This document shows positions 19,207-30,081 of a DNA stretch of 64,000 nt, piece by piece. The stretch is from Streptomyces sp. ACA25 (GTDB lineage Bacteria; Actinomycetota; Actinomycetes; Streptomycetales; Streptomycetaceae). Both the position numbers and the translations under genes were made by a program. The stretch spans positions 1-64,000 of the forward strand of contig NZ_JAQKPV010000008.1 of NCBI RefSeq assembly GCF_028200735.1, read 5' to 3'. Each line of letters starts with the position of its first letter. Position 1 is the stretch's first letter. The notes under the pieces are model-generated. The model ran no database searches. It saw only the letters and a program-made list of their open reading frames with translations, and was not told the DNA's origin.

Positions 19207-20496
19207 TCAGCTCCAGTTCTCCGCCGCCCGCGCCTGCGCCCGCCGGTCGCCCGCCAACGACCCGGCGATCTCGCCCGCACGGACCGCGGTCATCGAAAGC
19301 AATGTCGAGGAGATGCCGTGCGTTGCCTCTGTGGCACCCTGCACGTAGATACCGCAACGGAAGTCAGCCGTGGTACAGAGCCGGTAGTCGCGTCCGATCA
19401 GCAGCTCCCCCGTCTCGTCGCGCCGCAGCGAGCCCTCGATGCCACCGAGCAGTTCCGCCGGGTCGGGGGACGTGTACCCCGTTGCGTAGATGACCAGATC
19501 GGCGTCGAGGTCGGTGACCTCGTCCGTGGGCAGGAACCGCACGCGCACCGTCACACTGCTGTCACGCGGGTCGACGGAGTCGATCCGGGAAGTGTGCATG
19601 ACCCGAAGGCGCGGCTCGCCCGTCACCTTCTGTTCGTACTGTCGGCGGTACAGCCCATCGAGTACATGCCCGTCGACCACGGCGTAGTTGGTGGCCCCGT
19701 GGTAACCCAGCAACGACTGCTTCACCGCCGGCGGAGCGTTGTAGAAGTCGTCCACCGCGGCCGGGTCGAAGACCCGGTTGGCGAAGGGGCTGGCGTCGGC
19801 GATGCTGTAGCCGTAGCGGGTGAACACCGCACACACCTCGGCCGCCGGGTAGCGGTCCATCAGGTGCCCTGCGATCTCGGCAGCGCTCTGTCCCGCACCG
19901 ACCACCACGACCCGCTTGGGAGCCCGTTCGTCGACCTCGGGGAGCCTGTGCAGCAGTTGAGAGCTGTGCCAGACCCGCTCACCGGTCTCGGCACCCTCAG
20001 GCAGGCGCGGACGCAGGCCCTGTGCGATGACCAGGTTCCTGGCCCGGGCAGCCAGCCGGTCACCCGCCAGTACGTCCAGCGCGACGACCGTGCCGTCCTC
20101 CACCACCGGCCGGACCCCCGTGATCTCAGCGCTGTACTCGACCATGTGGCGCACCCGGTCGGCAGCCCAGCTGAGATAGTCGTGGAACTCGGACCGCGAG
20201 GGCGTCAACACGGCGTGATTGATGAAATCCACCAGCCGGCCCTTCTCCTGCAAGTAGGAGAGGAAGCCGAAGTTACTCACCGGATTCCGCATCGTGGCAA
20301 TGTCCTTGAGGAAGGACACCTGCATCGAAGCGCCCTCCATGAGCATGCCGCGATGCCACCCAAAATTCTGCTGCTTCTCCAGGAAAAGCACCCCTGCCGA
20401 TTCACCGGTCTCATGCAGTGCAGCGGCCAGTGCAAGATTCGCGGCACCGAACCCGATTCCTGCGACGTTCAGCACCTCTGGATTCATCACGGTCAT
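19207..20496 (-). CDS. sfaB: L-ornithine N5-monooxygenase (KtzI / SidA / PvdA family)
   Basis: 429 residues. FAD- and NADPH-dependent N-hydroxylating monooxygenase that makes N5-hydroxy-L-ornithine. Seen: the FAD loop GIGFGAANLA near residue 14, the NADPH loop VVGAGQSAAE in mid-protein, and the C-terminal ATGYT segment of the family. The ATG at 20496 overlaps the preceding stop (ATGA); a second ATG lies three codons later. These enzymes mostly serve hydroxamate siderophores. Here the next gene is a KtzT homologue and no siderophore assembly genes are visible, so the product most likely goes to piperazate. The 5' part of the gene is lower in GC than the NRPS and PKS genes. Confidence 0.92.
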   Translation of the reverse strand: MTVMNPEVLNVAGIGFGAANLALAAALHETGESAGVLFLEKQQNFGWHRGMLMEGASMQVSFLKDIATMRNPVSNFGFLSYLQEKGRLVDFINHAVLTPSRSEFHDYLSWAADRVRHMVEYSAEITGVRPVVEDGTVVALDVLAGDRLAARARNLVIAQGLRPRLPEGAETGERVWHSSQLLHRLPEVDERAPKRVVVVGAGQSAAEIAGHLMDRYPAAEVCAVFTRYGYSIADASPFANRVFDPAAVDDFYNAPPAVKQSLLGYHGATNYAVVDGHVLDGLYRRQYEQKVTGEPRLRVMHTSRIDSVDPRDSSVTVRVRFLPTDEVTDLDADLVIYATGYTSPDPAELLGGIEGSLRRDETGELLIGRDYRLCTTADFRCGIYVQGATEATHGISSTLLSMTAVRAGEIAGSLAGDRRAQARAAENWS

Positions 20497-21338
20497 TTCG
20501 CAGCCGCCAGAATCCGGTCGATGGACGCGTCATCGCAGGATTCCCAGAACCCGCCGACCACGTCCTCCAAATGCGCCAGAGAGCGGGCGCTGTAGAGGGT
20601 TTCCTGATACCGGGTGATGTCGTAGCTGGTGCCGGCCATGTTGGCAATGGTCAGCCTTCGGATCTCGGCGGAACGGAACTGGTCCAGCTCGCCGTAGGAC
20701 GACACGATACTGGCACCATAAGCGCGCGGCCCGTCGGGCGCATCAAGGAGGCCGCACTCGATGGTGAACCAGAACACCTTGGAAATGAATTGCACTGCAG
20801 CTTCGGTTTCCACTCGCTGCACTGCTTCGCCGGCGAGCCTGTACAGGCTGGCGAACCGGTTGTCGGCCAAGGCGCTACCATGCCCGATAACCTCGTGCAG
20901 GACGTCCGGTTCGGCCGAGTGGAACGGCGTCGCGCCGTCGCGTATGTACTGCGTGGAATGGAAGTACCCGTCAGCCAGGGAGCCGCAGAAGCGATAAAAG
21001 GGAACCACGCCCGCAGCAGGCTGCACCCGGAACCCGGTCAGCCCGTCCAGCCGGTCAGAAACATCCTGTAACTGCGGAATTCCTTCAACGCCCACACCGA
21101 ATTGTTCGGCCGCTTCGAGAAATTCGCGTGCCGCGTGTGATCGATGCCGATCCCTCAGGCGCTCGGCCACTAATCGCCAAACAGCGTGCTCCGCATCGGT
21201 GTACTCCACCTCGGGGATGACATCACCACGCACGAAAGCAGTCGCGAGAGCCGCGACCTCATCCCGGCGCCGCCGATAAGCAGAGTCATCTGCCGGTATG
21301 CTGATTAATTGCTCATGCCCATCCACAAGGAATCCCAA
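20493..21338 (-). CDS. sfaA: Pterin-dependent aromatic amino acid hydroxylase (phenylalanine hydroxylase family)
   Basis: Up to 281 residues, the usual size of a bacterial phenylalanine hydroxylase. The iron-binding motif PDVLHEVIGH is present in mid-protein. In sanglifehrin biosynthesis an enzyme of this family (SfaA) converts Phe to m-tyrosine; PacX of pacidamycin does the same. A 4-hydroxylase making p-Tyr cannot be excluded from the sequence. The start is uncertain: the longest frame uses a TTG at 21338 without a clear ribosome site; a GTG at 21326 has GGGA seven bases upstream. It is the first gene of the operon and overlaps the next (ATGA). It is clearly lower in GC and uses more A/T-ending codons than the megasynthases, suggesting a different history. 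Confidence 0.9.
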   Translation of the reverse strand: MGFLVDGHEQLISIPADDSAYRRRRDEVAALATAFVRGDVIPEVEYTDAEHAVWRLVAERLRDRHRSHAAREFLEAAEQFGVGVEGIPQLQDVSDRLDGLTGFRVQPAAGVVPFYRFCGSLADGYFHSTQYIRDGATPFHSAEPDVLHEVIGHGSALADNRFASLYRLAGEAVQRVETEAAVQFISKVFWFTIECGLLDAPDGPRAYGASIVSSYGELDQFRSAEIRRLTIANMAGTSYDITRYQETLYSARSLAHLEDVVGGFWESCDDASIDRILAAAK

Positions 21339-21632
21339 AGACGCCGCAGCAAAAACAGACCGCCGGGGAGATGCCTTTGAATCAATGCGAATAATTTACA
21401 GGCGCTCCCCCGCCAGCTTCCTACAACCTTGAAACTACATCACCACACTATCGCCCGCAAGTCATTTCTCGGCTTTTCCCCTGTGTCCGACCACGGCGTC
21501 CCCGCATCGCCATCCGGGCTGCCGCGCCGGCCGTCGCCGCGGTGTTCGCGGTGTGCCTCAGTCCCGGCTCACCGGTGAGCACGCAGTGGAGAGCGGAAGG
21601 GCGGCTGCCGGCTTCCTGTACGCCGGAGGCGG
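21339..21632. promoter_or_regulatory. Upstream region of the sfa-type operon
   Basis: This 294-base gap is AT-rich for this genome, above all 21340-21480. It separates the first gene of the NRPS-PKS operon from the 3' end of the metallophosphoesterase gene, which reads in the same direction. It must hold the operon promoter unless transcription enters from upstream. I saw no convincing -10/-35 pair or operator palindrome. Confidence 0.4.
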
Positions 21633-22487
21633 CTACCTGTCCGTCCCGTTGGGGCGCGGCAGGATCTGGCGCGCCAGGTCCCGGCGCAGCCCGAAGCGGC
21701 GCCATTCCCGGGGGTAGCCGAGGGAGACCTCTTCGAACGGGACGCCGTCGTAGACGGTGCTCCGGGGAATGTGCAGATGCCCGTACACCGCGGCTGCCGC
21801 GCCGAAGCGGATGTGCCAGTCGGCGGTCCGGACGGTGCCGCACCACTGCACGAACTCCTGATGGGTCATCACTTCGGTGGGTGTGCGCACCAGCGGCCAG
21901 TGATTGACCAGCACCAGCGGCAGGTCCCCCGCCACCTCCGTGAGTCGCCGCTCGCTCTCCTCGACGCGTGCCGCGCACCACTCCTGCCGGCTCGCGTACG
22001 GGTCGGGGTGGAGGAAGTACTCGTCGGTGCAGACGATGCCGGCCTCGTGCGCCGCGGCGAGCGATTCCTCCCGCGTGGTCGTCCCGGGCGCCAGGAACGT
22101 GTAGTCGTACAGCACGAACAGCGGCGCGATGCGCACCGGACCGCCCGCCCCCGTCCACACGGGGTAGGGGTCCTCGGGGGTGAGGACACCGAGCCGTCGG
22201 CACAGGGCGACCAGCGCTTCGTAGCGCTCCACACCGCGGTACGGGACCGTCTCCTGCTGGACGGTCCACAGCTCATGGTTCCCCGGGACCCAGATCACCT
22301 TCGCGAAGCGGTCGCGCAGGAGGGTGAGCACCCACTCGATGTCCGCCATGAGCTCGGCCACGTCCCCGGCGACGATCAGCCAGTCCTCCGGTGATTCCGG
22401 GTACAGCTTCTCGACGATGTCTCGGTTCTCGGCATACGCGATGTGCAGGTCACCAATGGCCCGCAGCGCTCCTCCTGTTTCCCTCAC
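21633..22487 (-). CDS. Calcineurin-like metallophosphoesterase
   Basis: 284 residues with the complete metallophosphoesterase signature in order: GDLH (about 12-15), GDVAE (about 41), GNHE (about 69), NHWP (about 195) and GHLH (about 236). These are the ligands of the two-metal site. The enzyme should hydrolyse a phosphomonoester or diester in the cytoplasm; the substrate is unknown. No signal peptide or membrane segment is visible. It reads the same way as the sfa-type operon but is separated by about 290 bases and probably marks the cluster boundary. Confidence 0.9.
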   Translation of the reverse strand: MRETGGALRAIGDLHIAYAENRDIVEKLYPESPEDWLIVAGDVAELMADIEWVLTLLRDRFAKVIWVPGNHELWTVQQETVPYRGVERYEALVALCRRLGVLTPEDPYPVWTGAGGPVRIAPLFVLYDYTFLAPGTTTREESLAAAHEAGIVCTDEYFLHPDPYASRQEWCAARVEESERRLTEVAGDLPLVLVNHWPLVRTPTEVMTHQEFVQWCGTVRTADWHIRFGAAAAVYGHLHIPRSTVYDGVPFEEVSLGYPREWRRFGLRRDLARQILPRPNGTDR

Positions 22488-22860
22488 GCGATCAGCCTAG
22501 ACCACCGCTGACGCCCCCACAGAGCAGCGGCTGCGCGCAGGTGTCCCAGTTGCGCGGCTCCCTGCATCAGGCCACGGTGCGGGCGGCGAGTTAGGGCTGC
22601 GTCACGACGAGCTCGCCGAGACCGTCACCGCGCTGAAGACCGGCTCTTGGCCCGGGTTCGAGGCCCTGCACCGATACGGCTCCCCGAGCTCAGTACTCCA
22701 GTTGCAGTTCGCTATCGTTGCTGGTCAGGAACCTGTCTTTGAGTGCAGTCGACTGACGGGCCGTCATATTCGGTCAGTTCGTGACCTTCGGGTGCGACGG
22801 TGGTAGTGGCAGTGCCGTCCGCTTCTCCGGCACCCCGGCGGCGGACGGCACATCGGACGT
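22488..22860. other. Intergenic stretch, no gene recognised
   Basis: About 370 bases between two minus-strand genes. A short plus-strand reading around 22590-22690 has coding-like composition but no start, no conserved motif and soon loses its frame. It may be a remnant. Nothing else is supported. Confidence 0.4.
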
Positions 22861-23052
22861 TCAGTGCCTCGACGCGAACCCCACGAACGACGCCCATCCT
22901 GCACGGCCGACCGTGAAGGCCGGGCGGGTCAGGTCCTTGGAGTCCCGCACGTGAACGGTCTGTTCCGCAGTCGCGACCTCCACGCAGCTGTCGCCCTGGC
23001 TGCCGCTGTAGCTGGACTTGAACCAGGCGAGTTCCGTCACACCGCTGCTCAT
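22861..23052 (-). CDS. DUF397 family small protein
   Basis: 63 residues. It matches the DUF397 pattern: W/F-KSSYSG, then SCVEVA, then VRDSKD, ending with W-x-x-F. Such proteins are encoded right after XRE/DUF5753 regulators in Streptomyces and act as their partners; the BldB/WhiJ-type systems are the model. Here the ATG at 23052 overlaps the stop of the XRE gene (ATGA). The reading frame is intact although its regulator partner is broken. Confidence 0.9.
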   Translation of the reverse strand: MSSGVTELAWFKSSYSGSQGDSCVEVATAEQTVHVRDSKDLTRPAFTVGRAGWASFVGFASRH

Positions 23053-23928
23053 AGCTCTCCTCGCAGTCGCTCCAGCAGGTCCCGGGATTCGGTCGGACTC
23101 AGGGCCTGCGAGCGCAGTGTTTCATAGCGCTGGCAGAGCAGACTCATCTCTTTCGGGTCAGAGATCACCGTCCGTTCTGCTGCCCCTCGGAGTACCCGAG
23201 CCGCCGCCCCTCCCCTGTTTCAACAACCTGCACCGGCCCGTCCAGGCATGCATGGAGCCTGGCGTGCAGCGGAACGATTTGGAGCGTGACATTGCGCGGG
23301 GCGGTGCGCTCCAGGACGTGGTCAATCAGCTCGTGCATCGCCTCCGCATCGCCGAAGCGCCGCCGGAACACGTGCTCCTCGATGATGAAGCTGAACGGCA
23401 CGGTGGGACGCTCCCGCATATCGCCTGCCGTGCCATCCGGGCGGTGAGCTGCGTTTCCAGCTCGTCGTCGGTCCGCAGCGGGATAGTGCCGTCGAACACC
23501 GCCCGCGCGTAGGCCTCCGACTGCAACAGTCCCGGCACCAGCCTGCACTCGTACGTGCACAGGCTCACCGCCTCCCGTTCCAGCCGTGCCCACCGCCGGA
23601 ACCACGCGGCGAGGCCCGCCTCGCCACGGGTGAGATGACGGGCGGCCTTCTGTAGCGCACTGGTGTTGCCGAGCGCTTCCTCCGCGCGCTCCACGAACGC
23701 CTCGTCCGGCATGCGACGCCCCAACTCCACCTACTCAACGGTATGTTTGGAGAACCGCACGTGGGTGCCGAGCTCCGTGCGGCTGAGTCCCGCGTGCTCG
23801 CGCAGCGCCTGGACGACCGCCCCGAACGTCCGCAGGCTGTCCGACGGATGCGGCTCCCGCTCCCAGTCCCCTACCGGGACCGACCGCACGCCGACACTTC
23901 CGGCTCCACCCACTTCGACGATGTCCAT
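23049..23928 (-). pseudogene. XRE-DUF5753 transcriptional regulator, broken by an amber codon and two frameshifts
   Basis: A helix-turn-helix regulator of about 293 residues if repaired. The HTH part starts at the ATG at 23928 and reads through LSRTELGTHVRFSKHTVE. A TAG follows at 23731-23733, where relatives read on into VELGRRMPD. The frame then continues through a DUF5753 start and shifts near 23425, between ARMARQAI and RERPTVPFSF. A second shift lies near 23173, just before VISDPKEMSLL. Each shift is explained by one missing base, and adding two bases restores a whole number of codons. The final frame ends in a TGA overlapping the DUF397 start. Either a real pseudogene or partly base-calling error; the amber codon needs a substitution, not an indel. 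Confidence 0.85.
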
Positions 23929-24179
23929 CCGCCGCCCCTTCTCCGTGCCGCACCGCGACGAGCTCTTGCGCACTCGCGTTGAACCCACCCAGAGTGACGG
24001 CAGATCGTGCGTACTGTCCACTCTTTGTGTACGTACGCTGACTTTGCGTACGTGGTCCTGCGCTCGCATCCGCACGCACCCGCGCGTCACGCCGGCGTCA
24101 TGAGTCACGCACAGTACGAGCCGTCAGCCGCTGCGACCTTGCGGGGACTCTGCTGGCACTTCGAGCCACGGCTACGCCC

Positions 24180-26000
<1,821 letters not shown>

Positions 26001-26906
26001 TCAGGTCCGGGAACCGGCGTCCTCCCTGCCGTGTTCCGGGCGCGCCGCCTCCGGCTGCGACGCCTCCTCGTTCCGGCGGACCCGGCGCGCCCGGTCGGCG
26101 CGCAGCCGCAGGGCCAGCGCCACGGCCAGGACAGCGGCCAGCGCCAGCAGCAGACCGGTGTCGGAGACGGCGGAACCCACCGAGTGGGCCCACTGCTCCA
26201 GTCGCACCTCCCGGTCCGCGCCGAGCAGTCCGGGGAGGGCGGCGGTACCGCTGAAGCGCAGGAACACGACGCCGATCAGGATGAAGAACACCCCGGACAG
26301 CAGCGAGACGGTGTGCAGTCGCAGGCGGCCCACGGTGAACGCCCGGCCCCGCAGCCAGCGGCGCCGCCCCAGGTCGTAGCGGTCCCACACCAGGGCGAGC
26401 AGGAACAACGGCCCCGCCATGCCCAGCGCGTAGACGGCCAGCAACGCTCCCCCGCGCACGGGGGAACCGCCCATCGCCGAGATGGTGAGCACGGAGCCGA
26501 GGATCGGCCCGGCGCAGAAGCCGGCCAGCCCGTAGACCGCGCCGAGCGCCACCACGGACGGGACGGACGACGGACGGAGGCCGGCCGCAGCGCGCTGCAT
26601 CCGCCGCGAACCGAATCCGAGCCCGAGGATCTGGGCGACGCCCAGCGCGATGACCGTCCATCCGCCGACGGTGATCAGCACGTCCCGGTTCCCGTGGAAG
26701 AACCGGCTGGCCAGGGAACCGGCCACGCCCAGCGGGACCAGGGTGAGACACAGCCCCGCCCAGAAGGCGACGGTCCGGGCCAGCAGCCTGCTCGGGGACC
26801 CGAAGGAGTACGCGAAGAACGCCGGCAGCAGCAGGGCGCTGCACGGGCTGAACAGGGTCAGCAGACCGCCGAGGAAAGCGGCCGCGTACCCGATGTCGGG
26901 GGTCAC
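26001..26906 (-). CDS. CcdA/DsbD-type thiol reductant transporter
   Basis: 301 residues from a GTG at 26906 that overlaps the stop of the DsbA-like gene (GTGA). Several hydrophobic segments follow the CcdA plan: a Cys in the first segment (LFSPCSALLLP) and a second Cys in FCAGPILGS. Such proteins carry electrons from cytoplasmic thioredoxin across the membrane to extracytoplasmic thiol proteins. The coupled upstream DsbA-like protein is the natural partner. The last about 35 residues form a charged cytoplasmic tail. Confidence 0.88.
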   Translation of the reverse strand: MTPDIGYAAAFLGGLLTLFSPCSALLLPAFFAYSFGSPSRLLARTVAFWAGLCLTLVPLGVAGSLASRFFHGNRDVLITVGGWTVIALGVAQILGLGFGSRRMQRAAAGLRPSSVPSVVALGAVYGLAGFCAGPILGSVLTISAMGGSPVRGGALLAVYALGMAGPLFLLALVWDRYDLGRRRWLRGRAFTVGRLRLHTVSLLSGVFFILIGVVFLRFSGTAALPGLLGADREVRLEQWAHSVGSAVSDTGLLLALAAVLAVALALRLRADRARRVRRNEEASQPEAARPEHGREDAGSRT

Positions 26907-27769
26907 CGGCCGGCTGCCGGGCGGGCGTCCTCGACAATGTCGGCGAACACGTCGGTGGGCTGGGCGCCGAGTACCGGAGTGCCGTTGATGAGGAAGGCCG
27001 GGGTGCTGGAGACACCGAGCCGGTACCCCTCCTCGACGTCGGTTTCGACGGCGGCCAGCGCCTCGTCGCTGTTCATGTCCGCGCGGAACCGGCGGATGTC
27101 GGTGACCCCGGCCTCCCGGGCCATGTCCTCCAGTTTGTCCGGCGCGTAGGCACCGCTGTTGCGCGGCCGGTCCTCGCCGAAGGCCACGTCGTGGAACTCC
27201 CAGAACAGCTCCTGCTGCCCGGCCGCCCAGCTCGCCAGGGCGGCGCTCTCCGACTCCTCGCCGAAGATCGGGAACTGCCGCATTTCGATGCGCAGCACGC
27301 CCTCGTCCACGTACCGCCGGACGAGCTCCGGCTTGGTGTCCCGGGCGAAGGTGCCGCAGAACGGGCACTGGAAGTCGGAGTACTCGATCAGGACGACCGG
27401 GGCGTCAGCCTCGCCGAGTGCGTAGGGGTCGTCGGCGTCCCGCCGGGCGAGGGCGAGCAGCCGCTCGTCGGGGGCGTCGTCGGTCTCCCTCACCTCGGCG
27501 GTGTCGTCGCCGTCGGCCGGCTCACCGGCCGCGGACGGTTCCCCGGCGGTTGACCGGTCGCCGCTCTCGCCGCTCTCGCCGCTCTCGCCGCCGAAGACGG
27601 AGAAGGCCGCCAGGAGCAGCACGACGGCGAGCGCCCCGATGATCACGGTGAGGGGAAGGCGCTTTTCGGCGCGGGACGGAGCGGCACCGGCGGGGCCGGA
27701 AGGCCCGGGGGAACCGGTGCGGGAAGGCCGGGAGGAACAGGAGGAATCAGAGGAATGGGTGCTGTGCAT
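26903..27769 (-). CDS. Membrane-anchored DsbA-like thioredoxin-fold protein
   Basis: 288 residues from the ATG at 27769, preceded by GGAG. A short cytoplasmic head with Ser and Pro is followed by one membrane segment (about 37-58), then a low-complexity linker with GES repeats, and then a thioredoxin-fold domain. The active site is CPFC in YSDFQCPFCGTF, with the cis-Pro region SSTPAFLING near the end. It belongs to the DsbA family of extracytoplasmic thiol oxidoreductases or isomerases. Its stop overlaps the CcdA-like start, so the two work as a redox pair. Confidence 0.9.
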   Translation of the reverse strand: MHSTHSSDSSCSSRPSRTGSPGPSGPAGAAPSRAEKRLPLTVIIGALAVVLLLAAFSVFGGESGESGESGDRSTAGEPSAAGEPADGDDTAEVRETDDAPDERLLALARRDADDPYALGEADAPVVLIEYSDFQCPFCGTFARDTKPELVRRYVDEGVLRIEMRQFPIFGEESESAALASWAAGQQELFWEFHDVAFGEDRPRNSGAYAPDKLEDMAREAGVTDIRRFRADMNSDEALAAVETDVEEGYRLGVSSTPAFLINGTPVLGAQPTDVFADIVEDARPAAGR

Positions 27770-27837
27770 GGCGTGCTCCACACCGCGCACGCGGCGCGGT
27801 AGACGTCGGGGCGGAGAAGGCTCGGAAGGGTGCCCGG

Positions 27838-28359
27838 TCAGACGGGGCAGGCGGCTTCGGCCCGCAGGCGGCGGACTGTCGCCCAGCCGATCAAGGCGAG
27901 GGACGCGAGCGCGACGACCGGCTGCACCGGAGCCCAGAGGGTGAGTGCGCCGGAGGTGCCGAGCGCGAGGACGATCAGCTTGTTGCAGACCGGGCAGCCC
28001 ACGGCGAAGAAGGCCAGCAGGCCGCCTGCCCCGCCGAGCCGGACACTCCTGCGGGCGTCGTCGGCGCCGCCGGCCTCGCCGGGGACCGCCTCATCGGCCT
28101 CGGTGGAGCCGGCCTTCGCGTGGCGGTCGGAACCGGAGGGAATGCGGACGTAGCTGGCCAGCAGCACCCCGGCGAGCAGCGAGGTGGCGGCCAGAACGGG
28201 GATGTTCCACCACTCGACGGGCGTCATCCGGTCGAAGAGCGGCGAGGGCACCACCGCGGTGGGCACGCCGATGAGCAGGGCGGTGAGCACCGCGCCGGAC
28301 AGTGCCACCAGGTGACGTCGGCGCGGCCAGCCGCGGAGTACGCGAAGCAGAGAAGACAA
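27838..28359 (-). CDS. Membrane protein with a GCPVCNK motif
   Basis: 173 residues from a TTG at 28359 with AAGGA about eight bases upstream. Four hydrophobic segments are apparent, with a charged loop in the middle. The third begins FFAVGCPVCNKLIVLAL, a CxxC at a membrane face. I do not know a biochemical role. The CPVC pair and the adjacent DsbA-like and CcdA-like genes suggest thiol chemistry or metal handling in the same pathway. A start further upstream cannot be excluded. Confidence 0.7.
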   Translation of the reverse strand: MSSLLRVLRGWPRRRHLVALSGAVLTALLIGVPTAVVPSPLFDRMTPVEWWNIPVLAATSLLAGVLLASYVRIPSGSDRHAKAGSTEADEAVPGEAGGADDARRSVRLGGAGGLLAFFAVGCPVCNKLIVLALGTSGALTLWAPVQPVVALASLALIGWATVRRLRAEAACPV

Positions 28360-28409
28360 GGGGGATCCTTCGGACGAGCGGAAACGGGCTGCGAGGTGCG
28401 CAGCGTTTC

Positions 28410-28865
28410 CTATATCCGCAGGACCGAGAGCGTGGCGAGGTCGGGCGGCCTCGCGGGGATGCCATGTGCCGGGAGGTGGGAGCGGTCCACCAGGACCTCC
28501 GCCGGTGGGGCGGGTGCCGGGATGACGGCGGCGGGCGGCGCCGGCTCGACATGGTGGCGCGGGGTGAGCATCGGGTCGGGAGCGCGCTCCGACTCCGAGC
28601 AGCGGGATGGGCGGTCCCCGTCCACGTCCCGGACATCCGGCTGCTGCGCCACCGGGACCGACGTCGCGACCGGGGCAGCGGCCGAGGCGGCGGACAGCGG
28701 CGCCTCGGTGTGCGTGGCGTTCGGGCCCGTGGCCCCCTCGCCGGCTCCGGCGTCCACGGCGGACGCGGTTCCCGCGGTGCCCATGACGGTGCAGGCGAGC
28801 ATCAGTAGCAGCGCGCAGAGGCCCATGAGTCCGTGCGCGCCGGAACCGCTCCGTCCGACCGTCAT
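28410..28865 (-). CDS. Small secreted protein, unknown function
   Basis: 151 residues. A signal peptide is evident: basic head, hydrophobic core LMGLCALLLMLACTVMG, and a probable cleavage after TASA. The mature part is Ala/Pro-rich with a single Cys and several His in PRHHVEPAP. It lies 50 bases upstream of the CPVC membrane protein and reads the same way, so it may belong to the same redox operon. No domain recognised. Confidence 0.7.
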   Translation of the reverse strand: MTVGRSGSGAHGLMGLCALLLMLACTVMGTAGTASAVDAGAGEGATGPNATHTEAPLSAASAAAPVATSVPVAQQPDVRDVDGDRPSRCSESERAPDPMLTPRHHVEPAPPAAVIPAPAPPAEVLVDRSHLPAHGIPARPPDLATLSVLRI

Positions 28866-28918
28866 GGCCCACAGCCTACGTCCGGCCCCCGGCGCTCATC
28901 CGCAGGGATACCGGAGAC

Positions 28919-29140
28919 GTGCCACGCGCATCCCGACGCCGGCGCCCGTTTGTTCCGCTCGGATGGACGAAAGGCGCGTGCTGGCTCGGCTGCCGGCGCA
29001 CCGGCCTGGACGTGCAGTGGATCGGCCCGGCCCGCTTCAACGGGTCACAAGGAATCATCGACACCAAGCTGTTCGCCTGCGCGGACTGCATCGAGCGCAT
29101 GCACAACCAGGCAATCTCGGAGCTGTCCACCCAGCATTGA
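28919..29140 (+). CDS. Small Cys-rich protein, unknown function
   Basis: 73 residues from a GTG. It has a basic head (RASRRRRP), CWLGC near residue 21, WIGPARFNG in the middle and CADC near residue 55. The spacing of two Cys pairs suggests a zinc-binding or ribbon fold. It reads opposite to its left neighbour. No function can be given. Confidence 0.5.
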   Translation: MPRASRRRRPFVPLGWTKGACWLGCRRTGLDVQWIGPARFNGSQGIIDTKLFACADCIERMHNQAISELSTQH

Positions 29141-29287
29141 GCCGGCCGGCCCTCGCTCCAGCCACTTCCCGGGACACCACCACGCAGCGCAGCTTCGGGA
29201 GCGGGTAGCGTCCACAGCAGGTGAACCCTCGCAGCTGCCCCTGACAACCCCGCCGAAGCTGCCGCGGACGACACCAGGAGTTCGCAT

Positions 29288-29872
29288 TCAGTAGCAGGAA
29301 TGCGCGGAATCCCGGGCCAATAAGGGCCACCTGCGCATTCTGGACACCGCACATGCAGACATCAGGTAAATCCCTGCCCCGAGTGCGGCGCCGAAGAAGT
29401 TCAGGAGGAGGTCATCAATATCCGCCACCCTTCCTGCGGATTGCAGCCATTGAGTAACCTCAATCAATACACTGAGACCCATACATGCGAGCAGGCTCTG
29501 CGCCGCGGACACGCGCACGAATGAAGCCCGAACAAGGATTGGCAGGGGCACAAACATGAGGGCGTTTGCCGTCAGTTGCCTGATGTACATATCCCTCTCG
29601 CCGCTCCCCAGAAGATGGTCCTCCAAGAACAAGGTGTGGAACGGAATCAACCAGACTCCAGTCCCCCCGGCGCCCAGCGACTGGCTGACAGACAGAGTCG
29701 CAACGCCGATCACCATTACCCAGACGGCAAGAAAGAACCGGGACACCCACGGAACCACCGCCGGTTCTCGGACACGGAAAAACATGATCAATAGCGTGCA
29801 GAGGAATATCGCCATCAGCGACATGGCCACCGTAACTGGTGACACATAAAGAACAACCTGCCACACACGCAT
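29288..29872 (-). CDS. VanZ-like membrane protein
   Basis: 194 residues with five hydrophobic segments. The VanZ pattern is visible: NALMFVPLP followed by SVLIEVTQW and then ADIDDLLLNFFGAALG. VanZ itself gives low-level teicoplanin resistance; most relatives are of unknown function. The gene is markedly lower in GC than its neighbours, with A/T-ending codons, a mark of later arrival. It stands alone. Confidence 0.85.
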   Translation of the reverse strand: MRVWQVVLYVSPVTVAMSLMAIFLCTLLIMFFRVREPAVVPWVSRFFLAVWVMVIGVATLSVSQSLGAGGTGVWLIPFHTLFLEDHLLGSGERDMYIRQLTANALMFVPLPILVRASFVRVSAAQSLLACMGLSVLIEVTQWLQSAGRVADIDDLLLNFFGAALGAGIYLMSACAVSRMRRWPLLARDSAHSCY

Positions 29873-30081
29873 GCCTCACTCTAGAATCGCCAAGGGCACG
29901 TATCCGTCACCGGTCGATGAAGCTCCAACCGAAGGGCATCACAACGTTACTGCCGAACGGTGTCCGAAGAGCTACCGCAGGCCTAGCATCGACCGCACCG
30001 ACAGCGCCGCCGACGGCAGGGGCCAACGCAGAGATCCCTCTCTCAGCCATCCAACCTGTGCTCAGGGACGTGTCACCCCGT

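Noticed and set aside
19207..20496. Hydroxamate siderophore gene
   Set aside because: No NIS synthetase, acyltransferase or siderophore transport gene is near; the coupled KtzT homologue gives a better role.
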